From the NCBI RefSeq assembly GCF_003385185.1, contig NZ_PQHZ01000006.1:1-64000 (forward strand): DNA of 64,000 nucleotides, given 5' to 3'. A program made the position numbers and the translations under genes. This DNA is from Amycolatopsis palatopharyngis (GTDB lineage: Bacteria > Actinomycetota > Actinomycetes > Mycobacteriales > Pseudonocardiaceae). The notes beneath the pieces are model-generated. The model worked only from the letters and a program-made list of their open reading frames with translations. It was not told where the DNA came from and did not search any database. This document shows, one piece after another, positions 8,798-17,096 of this stretch (position 1 is the first letter of the stretch; every line of letters starts with the position of its first letter).

Positions 8798-8887
8798 GGA
8801 GGCTTCGCCTAGTCTGGTCTATGGCGCCGCACTGCTAATGCGGTTGGGGGTAACCCCCCCTCCCGGGTTCAAATCCCGGAGCCTCCG
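8798..8887 (+). tRNA. tRNA-Ser(GCU)
   Basis: A 90-nt class II tRNA. The acceptor stem GGAGGCT pairs with AGCCTCC, the anticodon loop CACTGCTAATG carries GCT, a long variable arm (TGGGGGTAACCCCCC) is present as expected for serine, and the T-arm reads CCGGGTTCAAATCCCGG. The CCA end is not encoded. Confidence 0.95.
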
Positions 8888-8943
8888 CTGGGACCCGGTT
8901 CGCCGGGTGCCGGGGCTAGCTTGCTAGCCTAACAACTGAACAC

Positions 8944-9016
8944 GCGCCCGTAGCTCAACGGATAGAGCATCTGACTACGGATCAGAAGGTTAGGGGTTCG
9001 AATCCCTTCGGGCGCA
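8944..9016 (+). tRNA. tRNA-Arg(ACG)
   Basis: A 73-nt tRNA with acceptor stem GCGCCCG/CGGGCGC, D-arm TAGCTCAACGGATAGAGCA, anticodon loop CTACGGA (anticodon ACG, normally deaminated to ICG) and T-loop GGTTCGAATCC. It lies 56 nt after tRNA-Ser in the same orientation. CCA is not encoded. Confidence 0.95.
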
Positions 9017-9039
9017 CGTCTGGTTGAGACAGCAAGACC

Positions 9040-9069
9040 AAGAAACCCCCTGGAAAAAGGGGGTTTCTT
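9040..9069 (+). terminator. Rho-independent terminator after tRNA-Arg
   Basis: An 11-bp stem, AAGAAACCCCC paired with GGGGGTTTCTT, around an A-rich loop, located 23 nt after the tRNA. Flanking AGCAAG/CTTGCT can extend the stem. Confidence 0.85.
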
Positions 9070-9219
9070 GCTGTCCGGGGTGGTTTCGCAAATTGCGCGG
9101 AAGCGAGGACCGGATCGGGTGAGTTGTTGCCGATATTCGACACGGTCGAGGTAATGACAGCCACATTTAGCTGGGATAATTTACGCGTAAATTCGCAGTC
9201 AATTGTAGAGGATGGTCGC

Positions 9220-9495
9220 GTGTTTACGCAGCGGTTGCGCCAGGGATTGGCGTTTACGGGGTTGACGTTGGGTGCCCTGGTGGTTCTGGCGCCGAGTGCG
9301 TCAGCGGAGCACCAGTCTTCGCCTGTCGGGCTTGAGGATTCGGTTACGTCCGGAGCCGGGGCGATCACCGGTTCTGTCGGTGGACTGCTGGGCGGCGTTG
9401 GCGGCAATCCGGGTATCGGCGGCGTCACTGATTCGGTTTCGGCTCCGCAGCAGATGTTCAACGAAATTCTGCCGAACGGGATTCTCGGCGGGTGA
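9220..9495 (+). CDS. Small secreted Gly-rich protein
   Basis: A 91-residue protein starting at GTG 9220 behind GAGGATGG. The N-terminus is a Sec signal peptide (FTQRLRQGLAFTGLTLGA, then VVLAPSASA) with likely cleavage before EHQSSP. The mature part is about 65 residues, rich in Gly, Val and Ser, with no cysteine and ending PNGILGG. The GSVGGLLGGVGG stretch resembles segments in the larger exported proteins at 45129 and 52675 (LDNTLGGLLGGG; YSGGLLGVVGG). The function is unknown; a structural or surface role is a guess. Confidence 0.7.
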   Translation: MFTQRLRQGLAFTGLTLGALVVLAPSASAEHQSSPVGLEDSVTSGAGAITGSVGGLLGGVGGNPGIGGVTDSVSAPQQMFNEILPNGILGG

Positions 9496-9571
9496 ATTCA
9501 CCTTCCGCCTGCCGGGCAACAGGGTTTCCTGTTGTCCGGCAGGCCCCGATCACAACCGTTCGGCCGCCCAC

Positions 9572-10372
9572 TCATATTGGCTTCGCGACGAGGATGTGCC
9601 CACGCAGCGGGGCGGCCACCGCGCCGCCGGCCCCCACGAACGGTCGCAACGCCGTCCGGGCGCTTTCCCTGATGCGGCGATACGTCTCGTCATCAATCCG
9701 GTCGATCAGTGGTGCCCCTTCCACCTCGGTGGCCACGAGTTCCTCGACCGAGCCGAATCTCGCCGTGCCGAGGTGAGTTCTACGGGAGACGACCCGCAGT
9801 CCGGCCGCGGTGAACCATCCGCTCAGCTCATCCAGGTCGCCGCATGACCAGTAGGCCTCCATGAGCGAGGCGGCTTCGGGCCCGGCCTCGTTCGTCACGA
9901 CATCGACGAGCAATCCGTACGCGGGCTGGTCGCCGATACCGGCAGGCACCACCGCGGCCACTGTGCCGTCCGTCGTCGTCACCCGCGCCATCTCCGCGAG
10001 CGCGCGGAGCCGGTCGGGAAAGAACATCAGCGACATCTGGCACAGGACGGCGTCGAACGCCTCACTCGGGAACGGCAGATCTGCCACGTCTCCCCGGTGC
10101 CATTCGAGGTCCGGCCGGACTCGCCGTGCGACGGCGAGCATGGACTCGTTCACGTGGGTCCCCACGACTACGCCGTCCGAGCCGACCTGCTCGGCGGCTA
10201 TGCGGGCGACGATGCCGGTCCCGCACGCCACATCGAGCACGGCGTCACCTCGACGAATCTTCGCCGCTTCGATCACCAGTGGCGCCCATTCGGCGAAGAT
10301 GCCCGGAACGAAGCGGGACTCGTACACTTCGGCCGCCTCGAGGGAAATCTGGAATGTCTCCGAACTACTCAT
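9572..10372 (-). CDS. Class I SAM-dependent methyltransferase
   Basis: A 266-residue protein of the UbiE/Methyltransf_11 type. Motif I is VLDVACGTGIVARIAA near residue 46, followed by the post-I acidic segment, the WHRGDVADLPFPSEAFDAVLC region and LMFFPDRLRALAEMARV. The ATG at 10372 is preceded by a GGGAG site. It is divergent from a LuxR-type regulator 123 nt away, which may control it. The substrate cannot be told from the sequence. Confidence 0.8.
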   Translation of the reverse strand: MSSSETFQISLEAAEVYESRFVPGIFAEWAPLVIEAAKIRRGDAVLDVACGTGIVARIAAEQVGSDGVVVGTHVNESMLAVARRVRPDLEWHRGDVADLPFPSEAFDAVLCQMSLMFFPDRLRALAEMARVTTTDGTVAAVVPAGIGDQPAYGLLVDVVTNEAGPEAASLMEAYWSCGDLDELSGWFTAAGLRVVSRRTHLGTARFGSVEELVATEVEGAPLIDRIDDETYRRIRESARTALRPFVGAGGAVAAPLRGHILVAKPI

Positions 10373-10495
10373 CTCACGCTCCCGATGTTGGTCGACCAAC
10401 TCAGTTCGGCGATCCGGCCCCGGCGAACATGGGTGCGAGTACCTGGTTCCGCACGTATTTCAGTGGTGCTCGACAAGTGGGATGCTGGCCACACC

Positions 10496-12226
10496 ATGAA
10501 GCCAACGGCCGCGCACCTCCTTGGCGAAGGCAAGGCAGCCCTGGACCGGGGCGACTGGGAACAGGCCCGGTCGCTGCTGGCGAACGCCCTCGCGCTCGAG
10601 GAGACCGCAGAGACCGCGGAGACCGCGGAGACGCTGTACCTACTCGCCAGAGCGGCGGAGTGGAGTGCCGACTACCGCGACGCCATCGAACTCTACGAGC
10701 GCGCCTTCGTCGCCTACCGAGAGCTCGGCGAGACCCGGATGCCGGCGCTGATCGCGGGTCGCGAGCTGAGCTTCCTGCACATCGCCGTCTACGGCAACGA
10801 GGCTGTCTCCGGCGGCTGGCTGGCCCGTGCGCGGCGGCTGGCGGAGGAGGCGGGCGTCTGTGTCGAGGCCGGTTGGGTCGAACTCGCGTGCGCGTTGATG
10901 ACCGACGACCCCGGAGCCAAGGAAAGGCATGTCGGCACCGCGGCCGATATCGCTCGCCGGTTCGGTGACGCCGACCTGCACTTCGGTGCGCTGGCCCACG
11001 AGGGCACCACCTTGGTCCTCGCCGGCCGGATCACGGCCGGGATGCTGCTGGTCGACGAGGCGGCGACCGCGGCGGCGAGTGGTGAGGTGAAGGACTACCT
11101 CACGGCAGGCGAGATCTACTGCCACATGCTGCTCTGCTGCGAACTCACCCTCGACGTACGCAGGGCACAACAGTGGATGGCGGTCGGCGACGCCTTCGGA
11201 ACCCGGTCGAACGCGCCCTGGGTGCCGGCCATCTGCCGCACGCACTACGGCGGAATCCTCACCTCCGCCGGACGCTGGAACGATGCCGAGCGGCAGCTGG
11301 CGACCTCGATCACGCTCTACGAAGCCAGCTATCCGGCACTGCGCTCCAGCGCGATGGTGCGACTGGCGGACCTGCGGGTCCGACAGGGGCGTTATGCCGA
11401 GGCGGCGCGGCTGCTCGCCGGGTTCGAGTTCGATTCCTTCGCGGTGCGGCCGATGGCCCGGCTGCATCTCGCGCGTGGTGAGTACGCCGTGGCACGGCGC
11501 CTGCTGCGGCGCTGGCTCGGCGGCGGCAGCGCGCATCCGTTGCAGGCACCGGAGCTTGCGTTACTGGTCGAAGTGGAAGTGATGGCAGGCCGCATCGACG
11601 AGGCGCGGCTCGTGTACGCCCGGCTGTCGACCGTGGCGGCGGAGAACGAGCTGCCTCGCATCCGTGCGCTCGCGCAGTACTCCGCGGGAATTATCGCCGC
11701 CGCTGCCGGGGATCCCGATGCGCTGGCGCACTTCGAAGCCGCACTACCGGGTTTCGCGGCAGCCGAACTTCCGTTGGAGGAGGCCAGGGTCCGGCTCGCG
11801 ATCTCGCGGTTGCTCGCCCAGTCCGCTCCGGAGATCGCCGTGCCCGGGGCCCGCTCGGCCCTGGCCGTGTTCGACGGTCTCGCCGCCGGAGCCGACGCCG
11901 ATGCCGCGGCCAGCCAGCTGCGCGGGCTCGGCGAGCCAGGACGGGCGAGGCCGCGCGTTCCCGGTGCACTCACCCGCCGCGAGTCCGAGGTGCTCGTCCA
12001 CATCGCCGAGGGATTGACGAACGAGCAGATCGCTCGGCGGCTCTACCTCAGCAAACGGACGGTGGAGCACCACGTGAGCAGCATTCTGCGCAAGCTTGGG
12101 CTGGCCAACCGTGCCGAGGCCACCGCGTACAGCCTGCGCGGTCCGGCTGAACACGGTGCCGCTGCGGATTTCCGGTCAGGTGGCATGCTGGCGCACGAAC
12201 CACCCCGGAAGGAGCGACATGGCTGA
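10496..12226 (+). CDS. LuxR-family transcriptional regulator with long helical-repeat domain
   Basis: A 576-residue protein. Residues 1 to about 500 are helical, with TPR-like pairs (YRDAIELYERAFVAYRELGE, LARARRLAEEAG), similar to the repeat part of MalT/LAL regulators but with no N-terminal Walker A ATPase. The C-terminal LuxR HTH is complete: LTRRESEVLVHIAEGLTNEQ followed by RRLYLSKRTVEHHV. The ATG at 10496 was chosen; in-frame GTG codons about 10 codons upstream are possible. The 3' end overlaps the next small gene by 8 nt. A direct repeat of GAGACCGC at 10602-10630 encodes ETAETAETAET. Confidence 0.8.
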   Translation: MKPTAAHLLGEGKAALDRGDWEQARSLLANALALEETAETAETAETLYLLARAAEWSADYRDAIELYERAFVAYRELGETRMPALIAGRELSFLHIAVYGNEAVSGGWLARARRLAEEAGVCVEAGWVELACALMTDDPGAKERHVGTAADIARRFGDADLHFGALAHEGTTLVLAGRITAGMLLVDEAATAAASGEVKDYLTAGEIYCHMLLCCELTLDVRRAQQWMAVGDAFGTRSNAPWVPAICRTHYGGILTSAGRWNDAERQLATSITLYEASYPALRSSAMVRLADLRVRQGRYAEAARLLAGFEFDSFAVRPMARLHLARGEYAVARRLLRRWLGGGSAHPLQAPELALLVEVEVMAGRIDEARLVYARLSTVAAENELPRIRALAQYSAGIIAAAAGDPDALAHFEAALPGFAAAELPLEEARVRLAISRLLAQSAPEIAVPGARSALAVFDGLAAGADADAAASQLRGLGEPGRARPRVPGALTRRESEVLVHIAEGLTNEQIARRLYLSKRTVEHHVSSILRKLGLANRAEATAYSLRGPAEHGAAADFRSGGMLAHEPPRKERHG

Positions 12227-12449
12227 CGAACCAACCGGTGACCGGCGCGAGGACGAGAGCACGCCGATGCCGGAGAATCCGAAGACCAGCCCGGAACAGA
12301 CCGTCGACGCCTTGGAAGACCGGATGTTCGGCGAGCCCCAGGATCAGCAGCGCGACGAGGACCCGGACCGACCGGCATTCGAGCAGGACCTCGAACCGGA
12401 GGACACGACCGCGGAGCGCGGACACAAGGTCGACGAGCCGCCGGCTTAG
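12219..12449 (+). CDS. Small acidic, probably disordered protein
   Basis: A 76-residue highly charged protein (many Glu, Asp, Pro; no Cys, no membrane segment), starting at ATG 12219 behind a perfect GGAAGGAG site that lies inside the end of the LuxR gene. Composition (TGDRREDEST, EDPDRPAFEQDLEPED) suggests intrinsic disorder. Overlap with the regulator gene indicates translational coupling. I do not recognise the family. Confidence 0.65.
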   Translation: MADEPTGDRREDESTPMPENPKTSPEQTVDALEDRMFGEPQDQQRDEDPDRPAFEQDLEPEDTTAERGHKVDEPPA

Positions 12450-12539
12450 CGCGCCGCCGCTGCCTCACCCGTTTGAGGGGCGCGGAGTCGGGAACTCTCA
12501 CTCAGTCGGGCGATGTGGCCAGGAGTCGAGGAGGCGCTG

Positions 12540-12737
12540 GTGGCTGACGGCGCGAAGGTGAAGAAGTGGCGGTCGCAAGCGCGTGAGTATGCCGAGCGAG
12601 CCGAAGCCGCCGCCGCGCGTGCGGAGGCAGCCGCCGAGCAGTTGCGCTCGTTGTCCGAGCAACCTGCCGCTGGGGAAGTACGGCAGGGGCGAATCCGTAC
12701 GCTGCGCTCACGCCTCCGCCGGGCAAGGCGCCGCTAG
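12540..12737 (+). CDS. Small coiled-coil basic protein
   Basis: A 65-residue protein with an uninterrupted helical heptad stretch (AREYAERAEAAAARAEAAAE, then QLRSLSEQ) and a very basic C-terminus (RSRLRRARRR). The GTG at 12540 has GAGGAGG directly upstream; an ATG nine codons earlier has no ribosome site. The tail could bind nucleic acid, but that is a guess. The 3' end overlaps the convergent membrane-protein gene by 4 nt. Confidence 0.55.
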   Translation: MADGAKVKKWRSQAREYAERAEAAAARAEAAAEQLRSLSEQPAAGEVRQGRIRTLRSRLRRARRR

Positions 12738-13276
12738 GCACACCGTCGCGGTAGCTCCGCGGCGAACGCATCACTGGGGTTCACGATGAGGACGGTCCGG
12801 CCGTCGGCCGCTGTCGCCGCACCGACCAGCCGGGCGAGGCCCGCTCGGTGTAACGCGAAGGCCGAGAGGACCAGTACCACGAAGCCGCCGATCGCGACGC
12901 CGGCGAACGCCTGCACCGTGGACTCGGCGGCAACGATGCCCACCAGTAACGAACCGGCGAAGGCCACCAGGCCGCCGACGAACATGATCAGTGCGATCGT
13001 CAGCCAGACGGTCCTGATCCGGACGCAGTCCCGGCAGAGCGGCCACCCTTTGACGTGTGTGACACGGACTTTCTCCGCCCGCCGGCTGAGCCGATCGGCA
13101 GTGCTGAACACATTTCCGCTGAGCGTCCGGTTTCCCTCGATCTCCACTTTTGACTGCAGCGCGAAATCGACGCGTTTGACCGCAGGCCTGCCGTGCCGTG
13201 CGCAGTGCGCGGGCAGGTTTCCCGGCTGCTGCACCGACCCGGCGGGCAGCGTGTAGACGCGTTGCTCTTGCCGCAC
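12734..13276 (-). CDS. Two-TM membrane protein, hypothetical
   Basis: A 180-residue protein. The soluble N-terminal part holds CARHGRPAVKRVDFAL and later GWPLCRDCVRIRT, giving three cysteines and a histidine that could bind a metal. Two transmembrane helices follow (TVWLTIALIMFVGGLVAFAG and the stretch from AFAGVAIGGFVVLVLSAFAL), then a C-terminal soluble segment. The GTG start at 13276 is the only good candidate. Family unknown. Confidence 0.6.
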   Translation of the reverse strand: MRQEQRVYTLPAGSVQQPGNLPAHCARHGRPAVKRVDFALQSKVEIEGNRTLSGNVFSTADRLSRRAEKVRVTHVKGWPLCRDCVRIRTVWLTIALIMFVGGLVAFAGSLLVGIVAAESTVQAFAGVAIGGFVVLVLSAFALHRAGLARLVGAATAADGRTVLIVNPSDAFAAELPRRCA

Positions 13277-13510
13277 TCGAACTCCTGTCCGGGCAGATTC
13301 TGTTTCGCGGCCGAGGTCGGAGTGTACTTATTGCCATCCGCGCGTGAGTCACCTTTCGAAGAGCGCACGACCTGCACTTCTTCTGGATTACCCACATGGG
13401 TGATTCGGGCGCGCGATCGTTTCCGCCTACGGGCTGGCGGCAATGCGGACGGTGGCGGCCGGAACTCCGAGTCCGGCTCTGTGGCTCCCGAGTGGAAGGA
13501 GACAACAACC

Positions 13511-14275
13511 GTGGCTACCACTGTTCGTCCTGAGGAACTCATCGATGACACGGTCGTCGACGCGCAGGGCAGCAAGATCGGCAAGGTCGGCACCGTGTAC
13601 ATCACGGACGACACCGCGCAGCCGGAATGGGTGACCGTGAAGACCGGCATGTTCGGACAGAAGGAGAGCTTCGTTCCCCTCCAGGGTGCTCGTCGCGAGT
13701 CCGACGGCCTGCACGTGCAGGTATCGAAGGACCAGGTCTCCGATGCGCCCCAGTCCGACGGCGACGGCCACTTGTCCGACCAGGACAGCGCTCGGCTCTA
13801 CCAGTACTACAACTTGCCGATTCCCCGGCAGGGCGGCAAGGGCCAGTCCAAGCAGGGGCAGCGCCAGGAGCGAGACACCTCGGCGAGGGCAGGCGAGTCG
13901 ATGACCCGGTCCGAGGAGCGGCTCAAGGTCGGTACCGAGCCGGTCGAGAGCGGGCACGTCCGGCTGCGCAAGCACGTGGTGACCGAGGAGCAGCAGGTCA
14001 ACGTGCCGGTCTCGCACGAGGAAGTGCGCATCGAACGCGAGCCGATCAGCGAGGCCGATCGGCGCGAGGGCGGCCAGATCGGTGAGGCCGAGCAGGAGGT
14101 CACCCTGCACGCCGAGCAACCGCGCGTCGAGAAGGAAAGCGTGCCGGTCGAGAAGGTGCGGCTCGAGAAGGAGACCGTCACCGAGGACCAGCCCGTCTCC
14201 GGGCAGGTTCGCCGGGAGGAGTTCGAGGTCGACGACGACACCCGGCGTCGCGGCGGCGGAAACCAGCGCCGCTGA
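13511..14275 (+). CDS. PRC-barrel and DUF2382 (YsnF/AvaK-type) stress protein
   Basis: A 254-residue protein with two parts. Residues 1-100 form a PRC-barrel (ELIDDTVVDAQGSKIGKVG, then WVTVKTGMFGQKESFVPL). Residues 125-254 are a DUF2382 domain with its repeated charged strands (EERLKVGTEPVESGHVRLRK, then EEVRIEREPI and VEKVRLEKETVTEDQPVSG). Such proteins are abundant in actinobacteria and linked with general stress. The GTG at 13511 follows GGAAGGAGA. A clear hairpin terminator follows. Confidence 0.85.
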   Translation: MATTVRPEELIDDTVVDAQGSKIGKVGTVYITDDTAQPEWVTVKTGMFGQKESFVPLQGARRESDGLHVQVSKDQVSDAPQSDGDGHLSDQDSARLYQYYNLPIPRQGGKGQSKQGQRQERDTSARAGESMTRSEERLKVGTEPVESGHVRLRKHVVTEEQQVNVPVSHEEVRIEREPISEADRREGGQIGEAEQEVTLHAEQPRVEKESVPVEKVRLEKETVTEDQPVSGQVRREEFEVDDDTRRRGGGNQRR

Positions 14276-14295
14276 ACTTAACTGGCCGCGACAGC

Positions 14296-14328
14296 GCGGA
14301 GACCGCCCTCGACGAGGACGGTCTCCGC
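14296..14328 (+). terminator. Hairpin terminator after the DUF2382 gene
   Basis: Ten-bp perfect stem GCGGAGACCG/CGGTCTCCGC with a 13-nt loop, 20 nt after the stop codon. Confidence 0.7.
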
Positions 14329-14408
14329 CAGGTCATGCGCCAAGTTCCGCTCCCTCCTGGGCGCTTCCATGGAGCCCAGGAATACCCGGTATCCGGCTAC
14401 CGTTAGGG

Positions 14409-14426
14409 TAGTTGAACACTTAACTA
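14409..14426. promoter_or_regulatory. Inverted-repeat operator before the luciferase duo
   Basis: An 18-bp imperfect palindrome, TAGTTGAACACTTAACTA, with TAGTT/AACTA arms, 20 nt upstream of the monooxygenase start. AT-rich in a 70% GC region, of the size and base composition recognised by MarR-type regulators. Which regulator acts here is not shown by the sequence. Confidence 0.5.
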
Positions 14427-14445
14427 ACTGGGTCGAGGAGTGGAA

Positions 14446-15552
14446 ATGCAGTTTGGGATCTTCACGGTCGGGGACGTGACCGCCGACCCGAACACCGGCA
14501 GGACCCCGACCGAAGCCGAACGAATCAAGGCCATGGTGCGGATCGCGCTCAAGGCCGAGGAGGTCGGGCTGGACGTCGTCGCAACGGGGGAGCACCACAA
14601 CCCGCCGTTCGTGCCGTCCTCGCCGACCACCATGCTCGGCCACATCGCGGCGTTGACCGAGCGGATCATCCTGTCCACGTCGACCACGCTGATCACCACG
14701 AACGACCCGGTCAAGATCGCCGAGGACTACGCGATGCTGCAGCACCTCGCGGACGGCCGGGTCGACCTGATGATGGGCCGGGGCAACACAGGGCCGGTCT
14801 ACCCCTGGTTCGGTCAGGACATCCGTAACGGCATTCCCCTGGCGATCGAGAACTACCACCTGCTGCGGCGCCTGTGGCGTGAGGACGTCGTCGACTGGGA
14901 GGGCAAGCTGCGTACGCCGCTGCAGGGGTTCACCTCGACACCCCGCCCGCTCGACGGGGTGCCACCGTTCGTCTGGCACGGCTCCATCCGCAGCCCGGAG
15001 ATCGCCGAGCAGGCCGCATACTACGGGGACGGCTTCTTCGCCAACCACATCTTCTGGCCGAAGGAACACTTCATCCGCCTGGTGAACCTCTACCGTTCCC
15101 GCTTTGAGCACTATGGACACGGCAAGGCCGACCAGGCGATCGTCGGGCTCGGCGGCCAGGTCTTCATGCGGAAGAACTCGCAGGAAGCCGTGCGCGAGTT
15201 CCGCCCGTACTTCGACAACGCGCCGGTGTACGGACACGGCCCGTCCCTCGAGGACTTCACCGAGCAGACACCGCTGACCGTCGGCAGTCCGCAGGAAGTG
15301 ATCGACAAGACGCTGACCTTCCGTGAGAACTTCGGTGACTACCAGCGCCAGCTCTTCCTTGTCGACCACGCCGGACTGCCCCTGAAGACCGTGCTGGAGC
15401 AGTTGGACCTGCTCGGCGAGGAGGTCGTTCCGGTGCTGCGCAAGGAACTCGGCGCACTGCGCCCCGCACACGTCCCCGAGGCGCCGACGCACGAGAGCCT
15501 GCGGGCCGCCGCCGGAGCGCGGAACTCCGAGAAGGCCGAGGTGAGCCGGTGA
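14446..15552 (+). CDS. FMN-dependent luciferase-like monooxygenase, CE1758 family
   Basis: A 368-residue flavin-dependent TIM-barrel oxygenase. It begins MQFGIFTVGDVTADPNTGRT and contains VATGEHHNPPFVPSSP, typical of the LLM superfamily, and the LMMGRGNTGPVYPWFG segment. Length and these motifs fit the CE1758 half of the two-gene luciferase/reductase set. The ATG at 14446 follows GAGGAG. It overlaps the reductase gene by 4 nt (GTGA), so the pair is co-translated. The reductase would supply reduced FMN. The substrate is unknown. Confidence 0.85.
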   Translation: MQFGIFTVGDVTADPNTGRTPTEAERIKAMVRIALKAEEVGLDVVATGEHHNPPFVPSSPTTMLGHIAALTERIILSTSTTLITTNDPVKIAEDYAMLQHLADGRVDLMMGRGNTGPVYPWFGQDIRNGIPLAIENYHLLRRLWREDVVDWEGKLRTPLQGFTSTPRPLDGVPPFVWHGSIRSPEIAEQAAYYGDGFFANHIFWPKEHFIRLVNLYRSRFEHYGHGKADQAIVGLGGQVFMRKNSQEAVREFRPYFDNAPVYGHGPSLEDFTEQTPLTVGSPQEVIDKTLTFRENFGDYQRQLFLVDHAGLPLKTVLEQLDLLGEEVVPVLRKELGALRPAHVPEAPTHESLRAAAGARNSEKAEVSR

Positions 15553-16172
15553 ACACGCGCAAGCTCGTGGTCGTCTCCGCCGGATTGAGCCAGCCGTCGT
15601 CGACCCGGCTGCTGGCCGACCGGCTCACCGAGGCCACCCGGCCCGCGCTTGCCGCTCACGGCGTCGAGGCCGAGGTCGAGGTGGTCGAGCTGCGTGAGCA
15701 CGCGCACGACCTCGCCAACAATCTGCTGACCGGCGTGCCGACGGGTGGGCTCGGCGCGGCGATCGACACCCTTGCCGGCGCCGACGGCCTGATCGCCGTC
15801 ACCCCGGTTTTCAACGCCTCCTACAGCGGACTGTTCAAGCTCTTTTTCGACGTCCTCGACCCGGACTCGCTGACCGGCATGCCGGTGCTCACCGCGGCCA
15901 CCGGCGGCACCCCGCGCCACTCGCTCGCGCTGGAGCACGCTCTCCGGCCGATGTTCGCCTACCTGCGAGCGGTTGTCGTGCCCACCGCCGTGTACGCGGC
16001 GTCCCCGGACTGGGGTTCCTCGGGTACGGGCGGCGGCGAGCTCGCCACGAGGATCGACAGGGCGGCGGAGGAACTCGCCGCGCTGATGGTGGCTCGCGTG
16101 CGGCGGGATACCGGACCCGCCGAGCCGACACCGTTCGAACAACTCCTCGCCGAATCGCAGGGCCACGCCTGA
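15549..16172 (+). CDS. NADPH-dependent FMN reductase, CE1759 family
   Basis: A 207-residue flavodoxin-like reductase. The N-terminal phosphate loop is VVVSAGLSQPSSTRLLADRL, followed by the VTPVFNASYSGLFKLFFDVL motif of FMN reductases. It is the partner of the overlapping monooxygenase and is expected to hand it reduced FMN. It starts with GTG at 15549 in a GTGA overlap. Confidence 0.85.
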   Translation: MNTRKLVVVSAGLSQPSSTRLLADRLTEATRPALAAHGVEAEVEVVELREHAHDLANNLLTGVPTGGLGAAIDTLAGADGLIAVTPVFNASYSGLFKLFFDVLDPDSLTGMPVLTAATGGTPRHSLALEHALRPMFAYLRAVVVPTAVYAASPDWGSSGTGGGELATRIDRAAEELAALMVARVRRDTGPAEPTPFEQLLAESQGHA

Positions 16173-16234
16173 GCAGCGGCACGCTACGAGCGAAAACGGT
16201 GGCCGGGTAACCGAGCCGTGCCGAGACTGAGGTG

Positions 16235-17023
16235 ATGGATCTTGGTTTCGGCGGCGAGGTCAGCGACTACTACCAGCGGTACAGACGCGGCTATCCCGAT
16301 GCGGTTCCCGACGCGATCGTGCGGACCTTCGGCCTGAGCCGCGACGACCTCGTGCTTGATCTCGGTTGCGGCACGGGGCAGCTCACGTTTCCTGTGGCCG
16401 AGCGGGTCGGGGATGTCCTCGGCGTGGACCCGGAGCCGGACATGCTGCTCCGGGCCAGAGCAACCGCGATCGAGCGCGGCGCCGGCAACGTGGGGTGGAT
16501 GCTGGGCGCCGACACCGACATTCCAGCGCTCGGTCGCCTGCTGGGCAGACCGATCGCCGCGGTCACCATCGGTCAGGCACTGCACTGGATGGATCACGAA
16601 GCGCTGTTCCGCTCGCTCGTCCCGTTGCTTCGAGGGGGCGGCGGCGTGGCCGTCGTGGCGAACGGAACCCCCTTGTGGTCGCAGGACACCGGATGGTCGC
16701 AGGCGCTGCGCGTCATGCTGGAGGACTGGCTCGGCACGGAACTGACTCGCACCTGCGGCACCGACGAGGCGACCAGGCAGCGGTACCGGGAAAGCCTGGT
16801 GGATTCGGGATTCGTGGTGAGCGAGGAGAGCGTGGAGTACTCCAGTGAACTCGATCTTGAGCAGATCGTCGGCGGTGTCCTCTCGGCCATGTCGGTCGAC
16901 CGACTTCCCGCCCCAGGGCAACGGGCCGCCTTCGCCGGCCAGGTGCATGCCGCACTGCGAGAACATCGGCCGTTCGTGGAGCACGTACGGGTGAGGACCT
17001 TGTTGGGCCGCGTGGCGGAGTAA
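16235..17023 (+). CDS. Class I SAM-dependent methyltransferase
   Basis: A 262-residue protein of the Methyltransf_11/25 type: FGGEVSDYYQRYRRGYPDAV, then SAM motif I VLDLGCGTGQLTFPVAE near residue 40, the acidic VLGVDPEPDML, and GQALHWMDHEALFRSLVPLL. The YYQRYRRGYP opening is common in actinobacterial homologues. ATG 16235 or the adjacent GTG 16232 may start it; no strong ribosome site separates them. It follows the reductase by 62 nt and may share its transcript. Confidence 0.8.
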   Translation: MDLGFGGEVSDYYQRYRRGYPDAVPDAIVRTFGLSRDDLVLDLGCGTGQLTFPVAERVGDVLGVDPEPDMLLRARATAIERGAGNVGWMLGADTDIPALGRLLGRPIAAVTIGQALHWMDHEALFRSLVPLLRGGGGVAVVANGTPLWSQDTGWSQALRVMLEDWLGTELTRTCGTDEATRQRYRESLVDSGFVVSEESVEYSSELDLEQIVGGVLSAMSVDRLPAPGQRAAFAGQVHAALREHRPFVEHVRVRTLLGRVAE

Positions 17024-17096
17024 CGCCGGCAGGCTGGGGCCGATGATCCTGGGGCGGCCGCCGAGCCAGGCGCACGAGCCGCGGGAGGAGTGCGTC

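Noticed and set aside
12502..13650. Several minus and plus frames near 12.5-13.6 kb other than those listed.
   Set aside because: They lack ribosome sites and family features and overlap better-supported genes; 13277-13510 was left as a gap with no gene.
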